Shown: positions 37,265 through 46,435 of the stretch, one piece after another
How the letters are laid out: every line of letters starts with the position of its first letter
Position numbering within the stretch: the first letter of the stretch is position 1
NCBI GenBank assembly: GCA_015099395.1
Contig: AP024096.1
Coordinates: 8,039,485 to 8,103,484, forward strand
DNA: 64,000 nt
From: Ktedonobacteria bacterium brp13
Lineage (GTDB): Bacteria > Chloroflexota > Ktedonobacteria > Ktedonobacterales > Ktedonobacteraceae
Direction of reading: 5' to 3'
Position numbers and translations under genes: made by a program
Notes under the pieces: model-generated
Seen by the model: only the letters and a program-made list of their open reading frames with translations
What the model was told of the DNA's origin: nothing
The model's database searches: none

Positions 37265-38923
37265 TTATCTTGTTACGTGACCTTGCGGAGTCACCTTTGT
37301 CTTGTGTGTGTCAACAACTGGTTCAATGGGCTCTACTGCTTGACCAGCAAGCCGCTCGGCCTCATCGAGTGCGCGTAGCAGTGCGCGTGCTTTATTTAAG
37401 GACTCCTGGTATTCAATGGCTGGTACCGAATCCGCTACGATGCCTGCCCCCGCCTGAATATAGGCTCGTCCATCTTTCATGACCATTGTACGTAGCGCGA
37501 TGGCGGTCTCCTGATTTCCCGTATGGCTGAAGTAGCCAACTGCGCCGGCATAGACACCCCGCTGTTCACCTTCGAGCTCGCTGATGATCTCCATTGCACG
37601 GATCTTGGGTGCCCCCGATACGGTCCCTGCTGGAAAGCCTGCGCGTAATGCATCGAAGGGAGAGAGGCCTTCACGCAACTGTCCCGTGACATTCGTTACC
37701 AGGTGCATAACGTGGGAGTAGCGCTCGATCGTCATAAGTTCCGTCACGGTAACGCTCCCGATCTTGCTGACGCGTCCAACATCATTACGTGCGAGATCGA
37801 GTAGCATGATATGTTCAGCGCACTCTTTCGGATCGTTCTGGAGCTCGATGGCGAGCTCTTCATCGCTCTGGCGATCCTGTCCGCGTGGCCGTGTCCCGGC
37901 TATTGGACGTATGGTCACCTCGTTGTCCTCATAACGGACCAGTAGTTCTGGCGATGCTCCGACAATATGGAAGTCCTTGAGATCCAGGAAGAACATATAT
38001 GGCGAGGGATTGATGGCACGTAATGCACGATAGACAGTGAAGGGTGAGGCGTTGACATGCCGGCTCAGGCGTTGTGATGGCACTGTCTGGAATATATCAC
38101 CGGCCTTGATATATTCAATTGCGCGACTCACCATCTGCTCATACTCAGCTTGCGTACGGTTGGAGATGACTTTGAGTTGCTCTGGATCATGGATGGGTAC
38201 CGGCTCTTTGGGGAGCTGTATCGGCTGGCGTAAGCGTTGCTGCACGTTATCGATGATGGTGCAACAACGAGCATACTCCTGCTCCAGATCCGCAGCATCA
38301 AGGTGCAGATGCGTGACGATACGTACGCTATGGCGCACATGATCGAAGACCAGCACCGTTTCCGTGAACATAAACACAGCCAGCGGTAGATTGAGCTCGT
38401 TTTGGGGTGGGATTGGGAGTTGCTCAAAACGAGCTGCTGTATCATAGGAGAGATAGCCGACTGCTCCTCCAAAGAACTTGGGGAGTCGATCTTGTGAGCG
38501 TGCTAGATGTGGTGGCGTCACCAGACGATAGTGTCCTATCTCCGCTTCTATCATCTGGAGTGGATCGTGGCAGGGGACCTGTTCGCTAGACGCGGTCTCA
38601 CCTTGATTCAGGCCGCGCCGAAGTGTCATTGTATTGGTGATGCTGTCGAGTGTCATTACCAGATAGGGATCGATGCCTATGAAGGAATAGCGCGCGACAT
38701 TTTCACCACCGGAGACGCTCTCAAGAAGAAAGCTATAGGACTTCTGCGCTGTCTTACAATAGGCAGAAACAGGTGTCTCCATGTCTGCCAGGATATCGCT
38801 ATAGAGCGGAACGAGTGGCGTGCGTGTATCATTCGCTCCTGCTGTCATCCCCAGCGCTGCCCGCTCTTTTCCTAATTCCTCTGACTGCACTTGCTGTATT
38901 TCATCATATGTTGGGTAATACAT
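37265..38923 (-). CDS. trpE: Anthranilate synthase component I
   Basis: Makes anthranilate from chorismate with TrpG-delivered ammonia. 552 residues, slightly long because of a Pro/Thr tail. Sequence marks are the N-terminal [33 protein letters not shown] (the SFLLES-type tryptophan feedback site), [59 protein letters not shown] and [18 protein letters not shown] precedes the ATG at 38923. It opens the trp enzyme block, 92 bp after trpS. Confidence 0.96.
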   Translation of the reverse strand: MYYPTYDEIQQVQSEELGKERAALGMTAGANDTRTPLVPLYSDILADMETPVSAYCKTAQKSYSFLLESVSGGENVARYSFIGIDPYLVMTLDSITNTMTLRRGLNQGETASSEQVPCHDPLQMIEAEIGHYRLVTPPHLARSQDRLPKFFGGAVGYLSYDTAARFEQLPIPPQNELNLPLAVFMFTETVLVFDHVRHSVRIVTHLHLDAADLEQEYARCCTIIDNVQQRLRQPIQLPKEPVPIHDPEQLKVISNRTQAEYEQMVSRAIEYIKAGDIFQTVPSQRLSRHVNASPFTVYRALRAINPSPYMFFLDLKDFHIVGASPELLVRYEDNEVTIRPIAGTRPRGQDRQSDEELAIELQNDPKECAEHIMLLDLARNDVGRVSKIGSVTVTELMTIERYSHVMHLVTNVTGQLREGLSPFDALRAGFPAGTVSGAPKIRAMEIISELEGEQRGVYAGAVGYFSHTGNQETAIALRTMVMKDGRAYIQAGAGIVADSVPAIEYQESLNKARALLRALDEAERLAGQAVEPIEPVVDTHKTKVTPQGHVTR

Positions 38924-38972
38924 ACACTTGCCTCTGCTGCTGCTACTATCCATTCAATCAATAGGAATCTAT

Positions 38973-39005
38973 TAGACAGGAGATGGAGTTCCACTCTCCT
39001 GTCTA
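38973..39005 (-). promoter_or_regulatory. Hairpin between trpS and trpE
   Basis: TAGACAGGAGA pairs with TCTCCTGTCTA (38973-38983 with 38995-39005) just after the trpS stop and about 50 bases before the trpE start. There is no following T-run on the minus strand, so it may slow or partly stop transcription or stabilise mRNA rather than fully terminate. Confidence 0.45.
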
Positions 39006-39015
39006 GCGTAAACTG

Positions 39016-40053
39016 TTAGCCCAGACCAACAACCTCTTTTGCTCGCTGCACTGTACGCTCCGCGAGCGGACGTACATCGTCTGCACCTTGCTTTAACAGG
39101 CGTTCAAGTTCACCACGATCACTCAAGATCTCGTTGTAGCGCTGCTGAATCGGACGTAATGTGTCGACTAGCCGATCGATCAGGACCGCTTTAAAGTCGC
39201 CGTAGCCCTTGCCCTCAAACTCAGCCTCGATCTCTTCTTGTGATGCGCGGGTCAATGATTGATAGATGCCGAGTAGATTGGTAATGCCAGGACGTTCGTT
39301 ATCAAACTTTACCAGGCGTAGCGAGTCGGTGGTAGCGCGTCCGATCTTTTTCTTAATGGTTTTGGGATCATCGAGCATAGTGATATAAGCACTGGGATTC
39401 GGATCGCTCTTACTCATCTTTTTGGTCGGATCTTCCAGGGACATGATGCGTGCACCGACATCACGAATTTGTGCCTGCGGAATCGTAAAAATCTGTTGAT
39501 TATAGAGCGAGTTAAAGCGTTGTGCAAGATCGCGTGTCAGTTCGATATGTTGACGTTGGTCATCTCCGACCGGGACATAATGGGTCTGATAGAGCAGAAT
39601 ATCGCAGGCCATAAGCACAGGATAGCTATAGAGTCCGTTGCTGACCGAGTCTATACTATCGCCCGCCTTGGTCTTGAACTGTGTCATCCGATTTAACCAG
39701 CCCATAGGAGTAAAGCAATTTAAGATCCATTCAAGCTCGGTATGCTGGTGAACATGTGACTGGACAAAGAGCTTACAATGTTGTAGATCAAGTCCACTGG
39801 CCAGGTAGATTGCCGCCAGACGCCGCGTATTTTCGTGCAACTCTTTAGGATCGATGGGGAGCGTAATCGCATGCAGGTCGACAATACAGAAGACGTTTTC
39901 ATATTGATCTTGCGTCTCAACCCAATTGCGAATAGCACCAAGATAGTTGCCAAGGTGAATATTACCGGTTGGTTGAATACCTGAAAAAGTTCGTTTCTTG
40001 ACAGGCGGCTGCGTAGCTTGCTCCTTTGTTACCTCTGGTGTGCTCATTGTCAT
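39016..40053 (-). CDS. trpS: Tryptophanyl-tRNA synthetase
   Basis: Class I aminoacyl-tRNA synthetase that charges tRNA-Trp. 345 residues. Signatures are RTFSGIQPTGNIHLGNYLGAI (HIGH-like motif HLGN), PVGDDQRQHIELTRDLAQRFN, DPTKKMSKSDPN (KMSKS) and the anticodon-binding C-terminus. The start at 40053 has GGGAGGAAG upstream; a second ATG six bases later is possible. An earlier ATG at 40086 would add 11 residues without a ribosome site. It is preceded by a T-box leader and followed by the trp operon. Confidence 0.96.
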   Translation of the reverse strand: MTMSTPEVTKEQATQPPVKKRTFSGIQPTGNIHLGNYLGAIRNWVETQDQYENVFCIVDLHAITLPIDPKELHENTRRLAAIYLASGLDLQHCKLFVQSHVHQHTELEWILNCFTPMGWLNRMTQFKTKAGDSIDSVSNGLYSYPVLMACDILLYQTHYVPVGDDQRQHIELTRDLAQRFNSLYNQQIFTIPQAQIRDVGARIMSLEDPTKKMSKSDPNPSAYITMLDDPKTIKKKIGRATTDSLRLVKFDNERPGITNLLGIYQSLTRASQEEIEAEFEGKGYGDFKAVLIDRLVDTLRPIQQRYNEILSDRGELERLLKQGADDVRPLAERTVQRAKEVVGLG

Positions 40054-40169
40054 TGTGCTTCCTCCCATGTGTATTGTGTTTTGCATACGCCAGTGCTGTT
40101 TAATGTATACAATATAAACATATGAGCATTATATTGTGTGTTCGCTCATTTGCTTGCGTATATAAAGCA

Positions 40170-40550
40170 AATAAAAAACGCCCCTCATCCTGCCAAGGAC
40201 GAGAAGCGTGAATTTGCTTTCGTGGTACCACCTTGATTTAGATGAGCCGGAACATGTAGTCTGCCTACTTGCTCAACAGTTCATCCCTTCTGCCGGATAC
40301 GGTGTAACACTGCTCGTGACCACCTGCGTGTATGCACGAAACATGAGACACATAATATCCTGTCCTCAGTAACGGGGGACGTTCCGAAAGAGTCCTACTG
40401 ACCCAAGAGTGATTTCTACTGTGTTTGTTTTACACTCGGGCGTTCGCTCTTTAGCTTCCAGGTCCATTCCATAGTCAGTTGGGATCGGCTTCCACCATTA
40501 CCGACTCTCTGTTACCCACACAGGGCTATGTACTCTTCCTGATCATTGCT
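40170..40550 (-). ncRNA. T-box riboswitch controlling trpS (Trp specifier UGG)
   Basis: Read on the minus strand, this leader carries the T-box sequence GGTGGTACCACG (40221-40232), whose unpaired bases bind the tRNA acceptor end. An intrinsic terminator follows (40174-40210: ACGCTTCTCGTCCT...AGGATGAGGGGCGT then TTTTTT). Stem I is recognisable with AGAGAGTCGGTAATGGTGGAAGCC in its distal part, cut here for length, and GAATGGACC in the specifier loop. The codon TGG (plus coordinates 40464-40466) reads tryptophan, matching the downstream gene. Uncharged tRNA-Trp should favour read-through into trpS and possibly the trp genes beyond. Confidence 0.9.
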
Positions 40551-40662
40551 ATAACTGTATTTTGTTGTTGTTGCCATAAGTATAAAGTGTGAATGTCTCC
40601 GCTGTCAAGTGCTCACGTCGTAACGTTTCTGAGACACACGCATCTACATAGCATTTTCACGG

Positions 40663-41523
40663 CTAAAAACGATGCATCAAAGCGCGAACGTTGTTGACAT
40701 AGCGCCAGTTAAAGATGCCACGGTGAATGACGTTCCAACCGCCTTCGTTATAGGCACTGATAATCCTGAACATATTCCCATGGAAATTGTGCTTGAGGGT
40801 ACGAAGATAGAGGGCACCCATCTCAATGTTGTCCTGAAGTTTGTAAGGATCGAAGTGTCGATGGAACATGCGATTCAGCCCCTGTGCTGTATAGGGCATG
40901 ATCTGCATCGTACCGATACCGCCGTCTCTGGCGATCACGTGTTGCTGCCAACCGCTCTCTTGCCATGCGATAGCAAGCAGTAGGTTATATGGTAGCCCAT
41001 TGTGCTTGGCGGCTTGTCTTAGTAACCGGACAACCTGTCTATGGGTTGAGGTGTCAAGTGCATTGTAGGCATACCAGCGTACGTGACCGTTACGCAAAAC
41101 TCCACTATGACTGTAGTGACGATAGTGATGTCCAGCGACAACGTGGGGTATACAGAGCCTTTGTCCCGTAAAGATAATATTGGCGTTATGGATATGATTG
41201 ATGCGCGCAATCATTACAGTATTCACTCGATAGTAGGAGGAGAGTGCGAGCAATGTATCGCCCTCTGTAACCTGATACCATCTACAGGCATACCCTTTGG
41301 GAATCGCAGTATCTGCAAAGGCTGTATTTTGTTGATGTGACACAATAAAAGAACCGAGTAACAGTATAACTATAAAGATCAGGAGCAGAGTTTGGCCTGC
41401 GCTGGCTCTGCGTGATGGAACGCGCTTCCAGTGCGCAGGATGAGAGAGCATGCTTGAAGTCGTTCGTATCTGCAATGCATTCGAAACATGTAAAAATGCT
41501 CTCTGTCGTGGTGAGTGCTCCAT
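40663..41523 (-). CDS. LysM-containing lytic transglycosylase-like protein
   Basis: 286 residues. A membrane helix (residues 44-62, LLLIFIVILLLGSF) anchors or exports the protein. Residues 82-127 are a LysM peptidoglycan-binding domain (YQVTEGDTLLALSSYYRVNTVMIARIN). From about 160 the SLT lysozyme-like domain follows, with Glu189 in AIAWQESGWQQHV as the likely catalytic acid, then GIGTMQIMP and AYNEGG. It should cut peptidoglycan outside the cell. AAAGGAG precedes the ATG. It is a single-gene unit facing away from the dtxR-like gene. Confidence 0.93.
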   Translation of the reverse strand: MEHSPRQRAFLHVSNALQIRTTSSMLSHPAHWKRVPSRRASAGQTLLLIFIVILLLGSFIVSHQQNTAFADTAIPKGYACRWYQVTEGDTLLALSSYYRVNTVMIARINHIHNANIIFTGQRLCIPHVVAGHHYRHYSHSGVLRNGHVRWYAYNALDTSTHRQVVRLLRQAAKHNGLPYNLLLAIAWQESGWQQHVIARDGGIGTMQIMPYTAQGLNRMFHRHFDPYKLQDNIEMGALYLRTLKHNFHGNMFRIISAYNEGGWNVIHRGIFNWRYVNNVRALMHRF

Positions 41524-41986
41524 ACTTTGCTTCTCCTTTCAACTCCACTATAGCGGCAGATTGAATAGTTGCATACGCATGTAAGGATTTCAAACCCTAC
41601 TTATGGCTTATTTGTTGGTATACTTTGTATCTATAAGGTAGAGATCATTTCGCTGGTATTGCAGTTAAAAATGGAGCCATTCATTCGATCATTGTTCTAC
41701 AGATATAGACTTACTGTGTTGAAAGGTGTTACACTGATAATAGATTGCTGCCCTGTACGATCAGGGCTGCACAACAGTAATCCAGCGCATTGCAATGCTT
41801 CCCTGTAACATTGGAATGTAGCACGGTTGTAGGTAAGCATGATAAAATGTATTGATAGAGAGTAGCGTAGGTATTCACTGTTTGTCCTCCCTTAGAAGCC
41901 CCTTATCTTCCCAGATGTAGATGCATGTAGCGATACATGTGTGGAACTGGTTAGCAGTCCAACTATATGGGTACTATTGAGTAGAA
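41524..41986. other. Divergent intergenic region
   Basis: About 460 bases between the divergent transglycosylase and DtxR-type genes, so it carries both promoters. An imperfect inverted repeat (GCTGCCCTG/CAGGGCTGC around 41748-41770) and a palindrome GCATTGCAATGC (41787-41798) lie upstream of the regulator gene and could be operators. No gene was seen in it. Confidence 0.4.
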
Positions 41987-42760
41987 ATGGAACATATAAT
42001 GAGAACAGAAGAGGCTTTAAGTGCCACTGTCGAGGAATATTTAGAGACGATCTACAACATGACGATGGAGAATGTGGTTGTTATTGGTGCCCGTCTGGCA
42101 GATCGTTTTCAGGTATCGGCGCCGACTGTCACCGAGATGCTGAAACGTCTGGTACGCGATGGGTATATTGAGATGGACAATAAACGTCATGTTACGCTGA
42201 CCAAGGCTGGTTTTGAGGCTGCTGAGGCGGTGTTACGTCGCCATCGTCTAACCGAACGTTTCCTGGCCGATATGCTGGGGATGCAGTGGCATGAGGTGCA
42301 TGAAGAGGCTGAGCGGCTAGAGCATTTTATCTCTGGGGCGGTCGAAGCTCGTGTTATGACGAGTCTCAATCATCCTACGACGTGTCCCCATGGTAATCCT
42401 ATTCCGGGTATGGTGCCTAGCGCCCGTACCTATCTAAAGGATAACAATGCGCTTCGTCTCTCGGAAGTCGCTAATGGCACGCGAGTTAAAGTCTTGCTTG
42501 TGTCAGAAGTGGTTGAGGACGAAGAGGCGTTGATTATGTATATGCATCAGAAAGGCCTTACTCCTGGCACCTCTATTATGATGCTTGCGCAGGCTACTGT
42601 GCCACAAGAATCGCAAGAATCTCGGGAGCCTCAGTCTGTGTCGGCCACTGAACCAACGGATTTACCACAGGAAGATGTCAAGCTACTCGTGGGCGATAAC
42701 CAGCAGATTGTGTTTATCAGCCACGCTGCTGCACATAAGCTCTGGGTTGTTCCGGCTTAA
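41987..42760 (+). CDS. DtxR/MntR-family metal-dependent repressor
   Basis: 257 residues. The N-terminal winged helix (residues 8-70: ALSATVEEYLETIYNM..., RLADRFQVSAPTVTEMLKRLVRDGYI) is typical of iron- or manganese-sensing DtxR proteins. The dimerisation helices follow (LRRHRLTERFLADMLGMQWHEVHEEAERLEHFIS), with His and Glu metal ligands. A C-terminal FeoA/SH3-like domain is interrupted by an acidic low-complexity insert near residue 210. No metal transporter lies next to it. The start is uncertain; a second ATG 12 bases later is equally plausible. Confidence 0.9.
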   Translation: MEHIMRTEEALSATVEEYLETIYNMTMENVVVIGARLADRFQVSAPTVTEMLKRLVRDGYIEMDNKRHVTLTKAGFEAAEAVLRRHRLTERFLADMLGMQWHEVHEEAERLEHFISGAVEARVMTSLNHPTTCPHGNPIPGMVPSARTYLKDNNALRLSEVANGTRVKVLLVSEVVEDEEALIMYMHQKGLTPGTSIMMLAQATVPQESQESREPQSVSATEPTDLPQEDVKLLVGDNQQIVFISHAAAHKLWVVPA

Positions 42761-43083
42761 CCAATATCTATCGCTAGCAACACTATTCTGCCGTGTATAC
42801 TGATGACAGTGGGTGCGTTTGTTGTACGTGCAAGTCGGTCTAACAGGATAAGTAGAGAGCGGTACGACCTAAATATCCTTTTTGATAGACTCACTGTCAT
42901 ATTTTTGTTATAGTTTGTTTAATTCGTAGTGGAAGAAAGGTGCGAGACTTTTTTGGAAGTGCTTTCTGGCGCTGGATCTTTGGAAAAACTTTTCGTGCGA
43001 ATTAATGCGAATGAAAATGAAGGAACATATCTATGCCTGTTTGCCTATGAGCAGGTACTTTTTAACGCGGATTGGTTGATTCT
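42761..43083. other. Intergenic region
   Basis: About 320 AT-rich bases before the O-antigen-ligase-like gene. No gene or strong hairpin was seen; a promoter is expected here. Confidence 0.35.
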
Positions 43084-44832
43084 ATGAGTAATGTACATCA
43101 TTCCTGGTCCCTTGCACACATATTTACGAGTATATCGCATAAAGATGAGATGCCAGATGCTATAACTCCTCCCTTTGCATCGTCGTCGCAGGATAGTGGA
43201 GATGCTATGCCTGATCGTGGTCGTATATGGTTCTGGCGAGATCGCCTCTTTGAACTCGGCCTGATTGTATCGATGACTCTATATTACTTAATTGGGAACC
43301 CGAATCTCAAGTATCCTCTTGGAAATCTGGCACTGTGGCATCCATGGCTGGCCTTGCCATTTTTGCTGATATTTGTTGTGCTGTGCTGGTTTCGCTTACC
43401 TGTTGCTATTGCTCTACTCCCACTGGCCTTGCCTTTTTATCTGGCACCCAAGGCTGTCTTTGGTAATGCTCATTTTAGCCCGGCAGAGATTGTGCTGTGG
43501 ATCTGTCTGCTGGTTGCCTGTGCTCAATGGCTCGTTGCGCGTGTAAAGCGGGAGCCGTGGCGCTATCATCTCTCGCTGAAAGACCTGCGTGAGCGTGTTG
43601 GACCATTTCTTATCCCGATAGGGCTCTTTGTGCTGGCTGCGCTGATCTCTATCGTGGTTGCTAGTGATCGTAGCTCGGCGCAGCGTGCGTTTAGAGAAGA
43701 GGTATTGGATCCTTTACTCTATGTTGGATTGCTTCTCTACTGTCTGCGCACACGGCAGGATCTGACTCGTCTGCTCTATACCTTTTTCGCAACCGGTTTT
43801 GTGATTGCCTGTATAGCAGCTCTCAACTATCGCATGTTTGGTCAGACCGATGCAGTCTATGGCAGTCCGAATAGTACTGGCTTGCTGTTCGATTACACAT
43901 TGCCAATCGGTCTGGCGCTGATCTTCTCTCGTATGAACTGGAAGGTGCGCCTCTTTGCGCTTGTACTCTGCCTTCCATTCTTCTATACGCTGCTGCATAG
44001 TGAGTCACGCGGTTCTGCGTGGTTCGCTTTTCCGGTCGTCTTTGTTGTTGTTGCCGTGTTAGCGGTACGCAATCGTAAGGTTCTGCTTATTGGCGGTGCA
44101 ATCGTTGTGGCTCTAGCAGCGATCGGTTATGGTCTCTTTTTCGCTAAAGTGAATACGTTGGTGATGAATGATATCATCAATGGTCATAGCGATAAAAATA
44201 GCGTAAGTACATTACAGCGGCGTATCTACCTCTGGGAGAGCGCGGTTGCGATGATCCATGATAATCCTATCCTGGGCTATGGTATGGATAACTGGCTCTG
44301 TCATTATGCTGATCCACGTGTTGTTCCCTCTGCCGATCCCAATCCCTACGACCCCAACTCTGCCGAATATGCGTGGATGCGTTCCTGCCCGCGTGCCTCT
44401 CACTACTATATCGTTAGTGAAGTAAAAGGACAGACGACGCATATGTATGACGAGCCTGGACTTTCGCATCCACATAATATCTTCTTGCACGTCTGGGTCA
44501 GTATGGGCCTGCTTGGTCTGCTCTCTTTTGTGGCTGTGCTCGTCCTCTTCTTCTGGTTGTTTGGGACCCTACTTCGTGGCCTCTCACGACAGAAGATTAG
44601 CTATGCCGAACAGTTACGTTGGATGGTTATTGGCGTCGCTGTTGGTCTGATCGGTGGTTTGCTGCAAGGACAGCTTGATAGCGCGTTTCTGGAGCAGGAT
44701 CTCTCGTTCTGTTTCTGGCTGCTCATTGGCACGCTCTTGCTGCTGCGCTCTGCTGCTGGCATACCATGGCGTCGTATGTTACATTCATACGCACCCCCCC
44801 AGGTTAGCGAGCGTATTGAGAGCGAGCAATAA
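43084..44832 (+). CDS. O-antigen ligase/polymerase family membrane protein
   Basis: 582 residues with about twelve membrane helices. A large periplasm-like loop after the eighth or so helix holds LYLWESAVAMIHDNPILGYGMDNWL, and further on LSHPHNIFLHVWVSMGLLGLLSFVAVLVLFFW, the HPHN...GLLGL arrangement of the Wzy_C/WaaL family. Members polymerise or ligate surface polysaccharides or glycosylate proteins. An Arg-containing SRGSAWF motif is also typical. No glycosyltransferase cluster surrounds it, so the sugar is unknown. The start at 43084 lacks a strong ribosome site and is a best guess. Confidence 0.82.
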   Translation: MSNVHHSWSLAHIFTSISHKDEMPDAITPPFASSSQDSGDAMPDRGRIWFWRDRLFELGLIVSMTLYYLIGNPNLKYPLGNLALWHPWLALPFLLIFVVLCWFRLPVAIALLPLALPFYLAPKAVFGNAHFSPAEIVLWICLLVACAQWLVARVKREPWRYHLSLKDLRERVGPFLIPIGLFVLAALISIVVASDRSSAQRAFREEVLDPLLYVGLLLYCLRTRQDLTRLLYTFFATGFVIACIAALNYRMFGQTDAVYGSPNSTGLLFDYTLPIGLALIFSRMNWKVRLFALVLCLPFFYTLLHSESRGSAWFAFPVVFVVVAVLAVRNRKVLLIGGAIVVALAAIGYGLFFAKVNTLVMNDIINGHSDKNSVSTLQRRIYLWESAVAMIHDNPILGYGMDNWLCHYADPRVVPSADPNPYDPNSAEYAWMRSCPRASHYYIVSEVKGQTTHMYDEPGLSHPHNIFLHVWVSMGLLGLLSFVAVLVLFFWLFGTLLRGLSRQKISYAEQLRWMVIGVAVGLIGGLLQGQLDSAFLEQDLSFCFWLLIGTLLLLRSAAGIPWRRMLHSYAPPQVSERIESEQ

Positions 44833-44985
44833 CGTAAGCTTTGAGATTTGTTCTGTAGTGGTATCTGGAGGGATCTCCTATGGTCCCTGGTCGCAACAAA
44901 AGTTCTATGCATATATGGCTGTCAGGGATGATCCATATATGCATATTGTGCGCTATATCTCATCCGATCAGTGACGTGAATCATA

Positions 44986-45036
44986 GCTCTCCTGCCCGCT
45001 GTCACTTACACTGTAGAGAGAGTAAAGCAGGAGAGC
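44986..45036 (+). promoter_or_regulatory. Leader hairpin that hides a ribosome-binding site
   Basis: GCTCTCCTGC (44986-44995) is perfectly complementary to GCAGGAGAGC (45027-45036), and the second arm contains the AGGAG site of the next gene, ending five bases before its ATG. Folding would block translation, so it may act as a temperature or ligand switch. Confidence 0.45.
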
Positions 45037-45040
45037 GCAT

Positions 45041-45361
45041 ATGTTTATGTTTTTTGGTATCTCACTAAATACAATAGTTATCTGGTTAGCATGTCACTTT
45101 ATTGGTGATTTTGCTTTTCAAAGTACATGGATGAGCATTGAGAAGGGGAAAAGTTGGGAGGTTAATTTTTATCATGCTGCGACGTATACCGCTGTCTTTG
45201 TCCTATTCGCGCATACATCTTTATTAGCTACCGCACTACTCTTCATTTCGCACTGTATTATAGATCCGCTAAAAGCACGCTATAAAATCATCGCCCCTAT
45301 CTGGCTGGATCAGCTTTTGCATGTACTCATGATCTTGCTCATTCTGTGGTTTCGGTTTTAG
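45041..45361 (+). CDS. DUF3307 membrane protein
   Basis: 106 residues with about three membrane helices. ACHFIGDFAFQSTWMSIEKGKS...HAATYTAVF and HCIIDPLKARY match the DUF3307 family, which has His/Asp residues at helix ends and no known function. Homologues are sometimes found near phage or mobile genes, but none are seen here. AGGAG precedes the ATG and lies within a hairpin arm. A strong terminator follows. Confidence 0.88.
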   Translation: MFMFFGISLNTIVIWLACHFIGDFAFQSTWMSIEKGKSWEVNFYHAATYTAVFVLFAHTSLLATALLFISHCIIDPLKARYKIIAPIWLDQLLHVLMILLILWFRF

Positions 45362-45363
45362 AC

Positions 45364-45405
45364 AGCAAGAGAGCCGAGATTACTCACAATCTCGGTTCTC
45401 TTGCT
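45364..45405. terminator. Terminator after DUF3307 gene
   Basis: AGCAAGAGAGCCGAGATT pairs with AATCTCGGTTCTCTTGCT (45364-45381 with 45388-45405) with one G-T wobble. It stands between the converging DUF3307 and padR genes. Confidence 0.8.
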
Positions 45406-45454
45406 TGCATTCGTAATTATCGATATGCATTGCGTGTTGTGTTTTTTGAGACTG

Positions 45455-46207
45455 TTATTCGGCTGCATTGGTGCCGGGATTAGTTTCTGTGTTTGGCGTT
45501 GTGCCAGCGGTACTGGTAGTGTTCGGCACTTCGTAGATGAGATCAGACAACTCTTTACGTGTGCGGCTCATGATATCGCGCAACTGCGCCAGTTTCTCTT
45601 GATCCTGGAACGACTTGCGTGTTGCAATAGTAAAGAGGCGAGCGACCTCCATTGCTTCGCTGCGCATAGCCTGGGCCTCTGGCTCATGCCACCAGCGTCG
45701 GCCGGCCTGAAAACCCCGCTCCCAGGGTGGAACGTCGTCGCCCTTTTGATGGCCACCATGACGTTCCTGACGCTCGCCCAGGAAGGCGCGACCTGCGTCG
45801 GTAATGCTGTAAATCTTCTTGCCCTCAAGTTCCTGTACAGTCACCAGACTACGATCTTCCAGTAGCTGTAGTGTTGGGTAGATGGTGCCAGCGCTCGGAG
45901 CATAAAAGCCACCGCTACGCTCTTCAAGAGCCTTCATCATCTCGTAGCCATGCATAGGGCGCTCTTGTAGCAACTCAAGCAAGGCAAACTTTACATCACC
46001 ACGACCAAAGTAGCGTCGTCCGCCATCCTGGAAGGGACCCTCTGGTCCAAAGGGGCCGCCTGGTCCAAAGAAACCACGCCTGCCCATGAAAAATGGGCCG
46101 TGTAGGCCATGTCCGTGTCGACCATGCTCATGTCGGCCGTGCCACTCACCGCCCCACTCATTCTGCGGTTCACCTTCGTATCCAAATGCAAAACGGTTGT
46201 TAAACAT
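45455..46207 (-). CDS. PadR-family transcriptional regulator with His/Gly-rich N-terminus
   Basis: 250 residues. The core (about 65-140: KFALLELLQERPMHGYEMMKALEERSGGFYAPSAGTIYPTLQLLEDRSLVTVQE) is the PadR winged helix, followed by helical dimerisation segments. The first 60 residues are unusual, rich in His, Gly and Phe (for example GRHEHGRHGHGLHG and FFGPGGPFGPEGPF), and could bind metal. AAGGAGG lies upstream of the ATG at 46207. Two direct copies of CGATATATCG upstream suggest autoregulation. It lies downstream of the RiPP genes on the same strand but has its own leader, so a link is possible but unproven. Confidence 0.9.
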   Translation of the reverse strand: MFNNRFAFGYEGEPQNEWGGEWHGRHEHGRHGHGLHGPFFMGRRGFFGPGGPFGPEGPFQDGGRRYFGRGDVKFALLELLQERPMHGYEMMKALEERSGGFYAPSAGTIYPTLQLLEDRSLVTVQELEGKKIYSITDAGRAFLGERQERHGGHQKGDDVPPWERGFQAGRRWWHEPEAQAMRSEAMEVARLFTIATRKSFQDQEKLAQLRDIMSRTRKELSDLIYEVPNTTSTAGTTPNTETNPGTNAAE

Positions 46208-46288
46208 CGTAGCAATCCTCCTTGTGGTATTACTAATAGGAAGCTTCATGGATAAATTTTAGCTCCACTACTTTATAGAAAGAGATAA

Positions 46289-46332
46289 CGATATATCGTA
46301 TTCTCGATATTTATAGTGTATCCGATATATCG
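46289..46332. promoter_or_regulatory. Repeated CGATATATCG palindromes, likely PadR operators
   Basis: CGATATATCG occurs at 46289-46298 and again at 46323-46332, 34 bases apart, each followed by TATTCT, with a partial CGATAT between. AT-rich palindromes of this type are typical PadR targets. They lie 80-125 bases upstream of the padR start. Confidence 0.6.
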
Positions 46333-46435
46333 TATTCTTGTCAATAGTAATTACGTTGAATTTGCGAATAGGTTTGATAATTGACCGTGATCTGCGAACC
46401 GCTCCTAATTTGGGCGATTTTTCGTAGTCACTGCG

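Noticed and set aside
41569-41808. 79-codon plus-strand frame upstream of the DtxR-type gene
   Set aside because: No ribosome site, no recognisable domain; it lies in the divergent promoter region.
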